From Macrostomum hystrix (Eukaryota > Platyhelminthes > Macrostomidae), in NCBI GenBank assembly GCA_950097015.1, contig CATNEN010000039.1, positions 10,200,001 through 10,264,000 on the forward strand: a stretch of 64,000 bases of DNA. Reading direction: 5' to 3'. The translations under genes and the position numbers were made by a program. This document shows positions 57,601 to 64,000 of this stretch, piece by piece. How positions within the stretch are numbered: position 1 is the stretch's first letter; the number at the start of each line of letters is the position of its first letter. The notes beneath the pieces are model-generated. The model saw only the letters and a program-made list of their open reading frames with translations, was not told the DNA's origin and did no database searches.

Positions 57601-60600
57601 TAGCCAGGGTCGGACTTGCAGACTCGCGCAACTCGGCTGATGGTGCGCTGCGGGCGGGAAAGCCGAAACAAGGGAGATAGAAGCGATCTCAAAAAGCTAT
57701 CCGATATGTATCGAAATACTTATGTGTACAGCATCGATTGCAGGTAATGGGGGTGTTTTTTAGTCATCTAAAGTAACTATCCGATATGTATCGAAATAAC
57801 TGTGAGTATAGCACATATTACCTAGGCAATCAGAGTAGTTTTAGCTTTAAAGATATTCTAACCGATATGTATCGAAAAAATATGGTATTGACTGGCCGCG
57901 ATAGTTTTCTCGGGATAATTTTAAACAGGCTGTTTTTCATTTTTCAGTCTTCCCGAACAACCACCCGATTAAGTAGACACTCAACTTATCCAGGATAAAA
58001 ATAAAAAGACAAAAGAACTAAATAAGACGGGACTCAAACCTCAGCTTTGGTACCGCAAGTGCCCATCTCCTCGTAATTCTCCTGAAAGAAGTAGTACACA
58101 TAATCTCCGACAATGTGGACGCTGATGAACTTGGCTGGCTCTGAAATGAGGGCGAGGAAATTCATTTTGGCTTCATTGACAGCTTAGCGAAGAGGTTTAA
58201 TTCGGCTTGATAACTTTAAACTTTATAATCTACCTTTCTACATAATACTACCTGTTACACTCACAATTCTACCTGTTAGACTCGCAATCCAACCTGTTAG
58301 ACTCATAATCCTACCTGTTAGACTCACAATCCTACCTGTTAGACTCGCTATCCTGCCAGTTAGACTCGCTATCCTACCTGTTAGACTCGCTATCCTGCCA
58401 GTTAGACTCACAATCCTACCTGTTAGACTCGCTATCCTACCTGTTAGACTCGCTATCCTACCTGTTAGACTCGCTATCCTACCTGTTAGACTCGCTATCC
58501 TGCCAGTTAGACTCGCTATCCTGCCTGTTACACTCACAATCCTACCTGTTACACTCACAATCCTACCTGTTACACTCACAATCCTACCTGTTAGTCTCGC
58601 TATCCTACCTGTTAGACTCACAATTCTACCTGTTACACTCAAAATCCTACCTGTTAGACTCGCTATCCTACCTGTTAGACTCGCTATCCTACCTGTTAGA
58701 CTCACTATCCTGCCAGTTTGACTCACAATCCTATCTGTTTGACTCACAATCCTACCTGTTACACTCACAATTCTACCTGTTAGACTCACAATTCTACCTG
58801 TTAGACTCACAATCCTACCTGTTAGACTCACAATCCTACCTGTTACACTCACAATTCTACCTGTTAGACTCACAATCCTACCTGTTAGACTCGCTATCCT
58901 ACCTGTTAGACTCACTATCCTGCCAGTTTGACTCACAATCCTACCTGTTTGACTCACAATCCTACCTGTTACACTCACAATTCTACCTGTTAGACTCACA
59001 ATTCTACCTGTTCGACTCACAATCCTACCTGTTAGACTAGCAATCCAACCTAATCCAACTTGTTTGACTTACAATCCTACCAGGTAGACTCCCAATCCTA
59101 CCTGTTAGACTCGCAATCTTACCAATTCGACCAACAACCTGTTACTCACTGTAGATGGACTTCATTCCCCGGGACAGCTGCATGTCCTGATTGGTGCGGA
59201 TGGCATCACCGCTGGGCACCAGGCTGGACCGGAAGATGGCGGGGTCGGCTCGGCCGGGCCGCAAGAAGGCGCCAACGAAGATCTGCTTGTCCTCCATGGC
59301 GATGACCTTCTCCGACTGCAGGTCGGAGTCCTGGAGCTGGATGGTGTAGGACCCGAACGAGGTCTTCGGCTGCATGGCGGACCGCAAGGAGCAAATCGGG
59401 GTTGCCATCACACTACCGCAGACAAGCAGCTTGAAGTCGTTGGTGGCTTGCAGGGCGAAGATTCTGTTCTCTGGGCATTTGTCCTGCGCGGGAGAGAAAA
59501 TGGAGGGACGGTCTTGCGACTGAAGAAACAACAGGGGAAAGAGCCAACCTACAACAGGGGAAAGAGCCAACCTACAACAGGGGAAAGAGCCAACCTACAA
59601 CAGGGGAAAGAGCCAACCTACAACAGGGGAAAGAGCCAACCTACAACAGGGGAAAGAGCCAACCTACAACAGGGGAAAGAGCCAACCTACAACAGGGGAA
59701 AGAGCCAACCTACAACAGGGGAAAGAGCCAACCTACAACAGGGGAAAGAGCCAACCTACAACAGGGGAAAGAGCCAACCTACAACAGAGGAAAGAGCCAA
59801 CATACAACAGGGGAAAGAGCCAACCTACAACAGGGGAAAGAGCCAACATACAACAGGGGAAAGAGCCAACATACAACAGGGGAAAGAGCCAACCTACAAC
59901 AGGGGCAAGAGCCAACCTACAACAGGGGAAAGAGCCAACCTACAACAGGGGAAAGAGCCAACCTACAACAGGGGAAAGAGCCAACCTACAACAGGGAAAG
60001 AGCCAACCTACAACAGGGGAAAGAGCCAACCTACAACAGGGGAAAGAGCCAACCTACAACAGGGAAAGAGCCAACCTACAACAGGGGAAAGAGCCAACCT
60101 ACAACAGGGGAAAGAGCCAACCTACAACAGGGGAAAGAGCCAACCTACAACAGGGGAAAGAGCCAACCTACAACAGGGAAAGAGCCAACCTACAACAGGG
60201 AAAGAGCCAACCTACAACAGGGGAAAGAGCCAACCTACAACAGGGGAAAGAGCCAACCTACAACAGGGGAAAGAGCCAACCTACAACAGGGGAAAGAGCC
60301 AACCTACAACAGGGGAAAGAGCCAACCTACAACAGGGGAAAGAGCCAACCTACAACAGGGGAAAGAGCCAACCTACAACAGGGGAAAGAGCCAACCTACA
60401 ACAGGGGAAAGAGCTAATCTGCTACACGAAAAAAATACAAGAACCTTGCTAGGCCCAAAAAATGCGTCAAAGAATCGAACCTTTGCAACTCCGTGAAGCT
60501 GGCAGTTTCGCAGGACCGTGTCCTCCCGCTTGGAAGACCATTCGATAGTGTCCTCCACCTCCATGGTCCGCAGGCCGACTTTAATAATATGATTCCTGGA

Positions 60601-61517
60601 AAGTGCACATTTGAATTAGCGCTCCGACTCAAAAGCGTTTTTTAATGCGGCTAAAATTTGTTTCAACCTAAAATTAGCTCGAAGACGCAAAACAATTTAT
60701 TTTCATTTAGAAAAAACGAGAAGATTAGAAGCTTAAAGTCAGACAGCATCACAATAAAAAGACACTGGCTTTGGAATTTTCCATTCTGAATTTCGCATCA
60801 GGGCGGAAACTCACGGAACGGCCACGTAGATGAATTCAGGGTTGCGCATGGGCACGACGGCAATGAAGCTGAAGTTTGAATGCTCGCGAAATGGAAACGG
60901 CACAGCGACGCCCGACTCCACCAGACCTGCGGGCGTTGAAGTTCGCTTTGCTTAACACTCTTCAACACACTTCGAGTGTGAGGCACATAAGGTTGTCCGC
61001 AGACATCAGTGGTATAGAACTAAAAGGGGCGTCCACAGACACCAGTTGCTATGGAACCGAAACGGGTGTCCGAAGACACCAGTTGTATAGAGCTAAAACA
61101 GGTGTCCATAGACACCAAATGCTATAGAACTAAAAGGGGGCGTCTGCAGACACCTGCAGTTGCAATGGAAAAAAAATGGGGCGTCCGAAGACACCAGTTA
61201 AATAGAACTAAAACTAGTGTCCGCAGGCACCATTTGTTATGAAACTAAAAGGGGTTGTCCGCAGACACAAGTTGCTACGGTACTAAAAGGGGGCGTCTGC
61301 AGACACCAGCTGTATAGAACCAAAAGGCGGTGTCCGTAGAAATCAACAGAAGAAGCAGCTAAGCAGACTTGCCGCAGCCGCACTCACTCTGCAAGCTGAC
61401 TGCCGGCGACTCGCTTGACTCCGCCGAGGCGACGAACGCCATCAGAGTCAGGCAGGCGAACAGCGCAGCGCCGACACATCGGCGTCGACAATCCTTCAAC
61501 TGAATGTCGGTCCGCAT
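48624..61517 (-). CDS. SEMA5: Class 5 semaphorin (Sema5), transmembrane, complete
   Basis: Axon-guidance receptor ligand. Twelve exons join with matching phases: 61517-61388, 60926-60815, 60595-60481, 59483-59150, 58140-58040, 57647-57427, 54438-54279, 53445-52533, 51892-51698, 51344-51129, 50794-50603 and 49876-48624, giving about 1,313 residues. Order: signal peptide, sema domain (about 50-500, with FKLLVCGS, DPAIFRSS, VYYFFQEN and ISRVARVCK), PSI domain (CHLLASREACLAARDPHCGW), then thrombospondin type-1 repeats (WSDWSPWRPC, WSGWTEWGPC, WGSWSEWSSC, WSSWSCWSEC, YSDWSPWSNC). A divergent module of the kind seen between Sema5 repeats lies at about 765-830. A membrane segment (about 983-1007) and a 306-residue Pro/Gln/Ser-rich tail follow; the tail is much longer than in vertebrate Sema5 and ends SSPV, a possible PDZ ligand. 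The thrombospondin repeats define class 5. The exon 3 donor (AAG then GTTCGA) is weak; an alternative 36 bases on stays in frame. Confidence 0.94.
52000..52500. repeat. 22-bp minisatellite in Sema5 intron 8
   Basis: About 22 units of GTGTCTTGACAGACTCTACA plus GG, with a GACTC/GAATC variant alternating. It starts about 25-40 bases after the donor. Confidence 0.95.
53545..54225. repeat. 30-bp minisatellite in Sema5 intron 7
   Basis: About 22 copies of a 30-bp unit containing GATAATTTGGTAGATTGTCA. A variant block (TTCCAATGGGATAATTTCG) recurs at about 53610, 53825 and 54008, showing higher-order duplication. Confidence 0.95.
54475..54935. repeat. 23-bp minisatellite in Sema5 intron 6
   Basis: About 20 diverged units of ACAGTTGAATGGCAACAGGT plus GAG. 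It lies about 35 bases upstream of the exon 7 acceptor on the gene's strand. Confidence 0.92.
55690..55985 (-). mobile_element. tRNA-derived SINE-like element in Sema5 intron 6
   Basis: On the minus strand, about 55935-55876 reads as a tRNA-like head: GTGTCGGACTCACGACTTGA and then a B box GGGGGTTCGATTCCCG. Its T stem pairs well, but the anticodon stem is poor and no acceptor stem closes, so it is not a working tRNA gene. The head is followed by a single-copy body. The palindrome CCAGTCCATGGACTGG lies on both sides (about 55760 and 55950). The same palindrome sits near the tRNA-like fragment at 7.9 kb, suggesting one SINE family. Confidence 0.6.
55986..56577 (-). repeat. Ten tandem 58-bp tRNA-like units
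   Basis: On the minus strand each 58-bp unit holds an A-box-like GTGATTAGAGCTTTGG, an anticodon-region-like TTTGGACTTCTGACTGG and a B-box-like GGGGGTTCGAGTCTC. The order and spacing resemble tRNA-Arg(UCU). The acceptor stem is absent and the anticodon stem pairs poorly. Copies are nearly identical, so the amplification is recent. It directly adjoins the SINE-like element. Confidence 0.85.
57285..57405. repeat. Short ~17-bp repeat in Sema5 intron 6
   Basis: Four to six diverged copies of GGATTTCCAAGAATCTG just left of the 300-bp single-copy stretch, close to the exon 6 donor. Confidence 0.7.
58240..59120. repeat. 21-bp minisatellite filling Sema5 intron 4
   Basis: About 41 copies of CCTACCTGTTAGACTCACAA plus T. 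On the gene's strand the unit is TTGTGAGTCTAACAGGTAGG, and the true exon 4 donor (CAGTGAGTAACAGGTTG) is recognisably the same sequence, so the splice site itself is the first unit. Confidence 0.96.
59528..60415. repeat. 23-bp minisatellite in Sema5 intron 3
   Basis: About 39 nearly identical units of ACAGGGGAAAGAGCCAACCT plus ACA. Sparse one-base deletions (GGG for GGGG) and CATAC variants mark sub-blocks. Confidence 0.97.
60990..61340. repeat. Diverged ~37-bp repeat in Sema5 intron 1
   Basis: About nine diverged units built on GTGTCCGAAGACACCAGTTG and AACTAAAAGGGG. GTGTC...GACAC within each unit forms a small inverted repeat. This is the most degenerate intronic array, so perhaps the oldest. 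Confidence 0.85.
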
Positions 61518-62813
61518 GACGAAACCACCTGCTTTGCAGCTGCTGTTGCGCCCATCGGCTGCGGCTGTTGCGGCGGCCGGATCTGAGCCTGCTCTTCCGT
61601 TGCTGGCCGTCGCGGCTCGGTAAAGAAACACCAAAAAAGCAAACAAGATAGAAGTCCACAGGGACCTCTTATTCAACTACACTTTCCGTTGCTATGGAAA
61701 CAGCGGCCTTTAAAAATCGATTCTTTCCGCTACTTTAAACTGGCTTCGAATTTGCGCGCGCCGCTTTTCGGCGAGAGCGAAAATTTGCTAGTAAAGCACG
61801 CAATGGAATGAAGAAAGGAAAGAATAGAGAGGGGCCTGTTTAAATCATAGTCAATGTGCTTCTTATAAAAAGAGAGACAGACAGACAGAAGAAAAAGACA
61901 GAGAGCAATGAATGAAGCCTTCGGGCCTTGCTAAATTACCAGCCCTGCCTACGGAGTGGAGTGGGTAGAGGGGAGTGAGGCGGGCTCTGGTCGACTTTCT
62001 ACCGAGAGGCCAGCGGAGGAGGGGTCAGCGCGCAGGCCCACGGAGCAGTCAACTTATATTATTATTTATTTGTCATTTTCAAATTGAGGTTTCAGCAGCG
62101 GTGGCAGCGGTGGCAGCAATGCACTGTAAACTGCCAGAGCTGCAAACGCTTATACCTTCAGATGCCCAACAGGTTTGAGGGTCCCACTGAAGGGAATGAG
62201 TGAAGGGCGAAGGAGCGACCCAGTCTAAGTTAGTGAGCACGACTCAAAAGGCAGCAATCTCCTATATTCTGTCTTTATTTTCTTTGATGACAAAAGAGCC
62301 AAGGGAGGGTGGGTGCTCAGGTGGTGCTCAGGTGACTTCGCTTATTAAACATTAGCCGCAGTTCTTTGTATGACTGCGGTGTTTTAATTGCGGCATAAAC
62401 AATGGCGGCGCTCAACTTGCTTATCGCTGACGACATTTTTCTCGACTTCTTCGTCTCGATTCGAAACGATTGATAGCTGTTTGTTGCCGTGAATCAGGAA
62501 GATATCAATTACAATACGTGTGCAAGGGCGAGCTACCAGTAGTACATGCATTTCTGTTGTCTACCTGAAATTACTTGAATAGTTCAGGTGTGTGTGTTGA
62601 CCCCTCTCCAAGCAAATGAGGGAGCACAGATCTCTCTCTGTGTATGTGCGTTGTTTCGCCTATCTTATCTGAATGCTACTCAAAGGCCCCCTCTCTCTCT
62701 CTAAAACAAAGATGCCATCTCGACACCTGTCAATCATTCTCTCTTCTGTCTGAAAAAGCTGCTACTAAATGAGCTGTAATTGTTCTGGCAGGTGTTTTCT
62801 CCTTGCATCGCTA
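61518..62813. other. 5' region of Sema5 and intergenic sequence
   Basis: It should hold the Sema5 leader and promoter. A short out-of-frame ATG frame starts at about 61555 (minus) and overlaps the Sema5 start, a possible uORF. Purine-rich tracts lie near 61870 and a CT-rich tract near 62690. No other gene is seen. Confidence 0.5.
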
Positions 62814-63405
62814 CAGGTGATGCAACCTGCATAACAGCTAGTGCAATAGTAGAACAGGTGATGCAACCTGCATAACAGCTAGTGCAATAGTAAAACAGGT
62901 GATGCAACCTGCATAACAGCTAGTGCAATAGTAGAACAGGTGATGCAACCTGCATAACAGCTAGTGCAATAGTAGAACAGGTGATGCAACCTGCATTACA
63001 GCTAGTGCAATAGTAGAACAGGTGATGCAACCTGCATAACAGCTAGTGCAATAGTAGAACAGGTGATGCAACCTGCATAACAGCTAGTGCAATAGTAGAA
63101 CAGGTGATGCAACCTGCATAACAGCTAGTGCAATAGTAGAACAGGTGATGCAACCTGCATTACAGCTAGTGCAATAGTAGAACAGTTGATGCAACCTGCA
63201 TTACAGCTAGTGCAATAGTAGAACAGGTGATGCAACCTGCATTACAGCTAGTGCAATAGTAGAACAGGCGATGCAACCTGCATAACAGCTAGTGCAATAG
63301 TAGAACAGGTGATGCAACCTGCATAACAGCTAGTGCAATAGTAGAACAGGTGATGCAACCTGCATAACAGCTAGTGCAATAGTAGAACAGGTGATGCAAC
63401 ATGAA
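62814..63405. repeat. 41-bp minisatellite
   Basis: About 14 nearly perfect 41-bp units containing ACAGGTGATGCAACCTGCAT and AACAGCTAGTGCAATAGTAG. Few substitutions, so expansion was recent. Confidence 0.96.
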
Positions 63406-63860
63406 AATGTATCCAATAAATGAAAGTGTAAACATGTTTAGAGATCGCAATTGAGCTGTGCTAATCAGTACTCATTGAATCGAATTCAGTTTACTAAAAA
63501 TGTTATGGCCAGGTGAAGTTTGCACGTCAATAAAACAGAGTAGAAATCTTATCGCCGGCAATTTTAATGCTGAAATTTTCACTAGACTGATAAATAGGGT
63601 TATATGAGAATATTGACACAATGTGTAACCCGATTGCTGCTTCGATAACAGACTCGCCGCTAAACAGTAAGATTATAGATCATCTGTATAGCCAAACAGG
63701 TGTTGTGGAGATTTTGGCAAGATGGCGACTTTCGCACAGTTCGTCTAAATATGGCATTGCACAAACCAATTTAACTGTTCCAGAATCTGTTAGACATGTT
63801 TAGAACCTGTTAGACAGGTTTAAAAATGTAGTTACATACACATAGTGCAGCATTTGTGTG
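63406..63860. other. Intergenic, no gene seen
   Basis: Single-copy AT-rich sequence between two arrays. A 60-codon open frame at 63621-63803 has no supporting feature. Confidence 0.4.
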
Positions 63861-63869
63861 ACCTTCGCT

Positions 63870-64000
63870 GGGGTGGTCAACAGTATATTGTTTGGCGTGG
63901 CTTAGAGCCAGTGTACATTGTTGGGGGTTGTATAGAGCCAGTTGTACATTTTTGGGGGTTGTCTAGAGCCAGTGTACATTGTTGGGGGTTGTCCAGGGCC
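63870..64000. repeat. ~30-bp minisatellite cut by the window end
   Basis: Four to five units of TTGGGGGTTGTCTAGAGCCA with GTGTACATTG. It continues past the end of the window. Confidence 0.85.

Noticed and set aside
58238-60452. 260- and 334-codon repeat proteins inside Sema5
   Set aside because: They are the 21-bp and 23-bp intronic arrays and lie between well-phased Sema5 exons.

Overview
This is eukaryotic, animal-type nuclear DNA. Every recognisable gene is metazoan, most are split by GT-AG introns that keep the reading frame, and the standard genetic code is used. Several start codons lie only 18-32 bases after a strong splice-acceptor motif, which suggests spliced-leader trans-splicing. 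Together with introns stuffed with minisatellites and a compact gene set, this fits a free-living flatworm such as Macrostomum. That assignment is inference; nothing in the sequence names the species.

Layout. 1423-4273 (+) is a complete four-exon cathepsin C (dipeptidyl peptidase I). 5322-7618 is a giant TCTG-type microsatellite next to a tRNA-like SINE fragment. 14006-8935 (-) is a glutamine/histidine-rich protein gene whose first intron holds about 78 copies of a 30-bp repeat; it runs off without a terminal exon here. Directly upstream on the same strand are a Cys-cluster ORF (14889-14140) and a 1,077-codon intronless ORF (19041-15808), both of unknown function. 19836-24562 (+) is a three-exon, probably acylated, globin-X-like globin. 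26863-25964 (-) is an intronless STYXL1/MK-STYX-like pseudophosphatase. 28159-32198 is a complete hAT transposon with 13-bp terminal inverted repeats, a perfect 8-bp target duplication and an intact four-exon transposase. 32558-33633 (+) is a homeobox gene whose homeodomain has Arg in place of the near-invariant Asn51. 45539-38694 (-) is a ten-exon MTUS/ATIP-type coiled-coil microtubule-associated protein. 61517-48624 (-) is a twelve-exon class 5 semaphorin.

The dominant feature is tandem repetition. More than 25 separate minisatellites with units of about 9-58 bp fill nearly every larger intron and most intergenic gaps. In several introns the array starts at, or within about 15 bases of, the 5' splice site, and the repeated unit carries a donor-like GTGAG/GTAAG motif. 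This looks like repeated local expansion seeded at splice donors. A second unusual array, inside a Sema5 intron, is ten tandem copies of a tRNA-like unit.

The genes have unrelated jobs: lysosomal proteolysis, heme binding, signalling pseudophosphatase, transcription, microtubules and axon guidance. No functional cluster is visible, apart from the possible close same-strand pair at 14889-13975.
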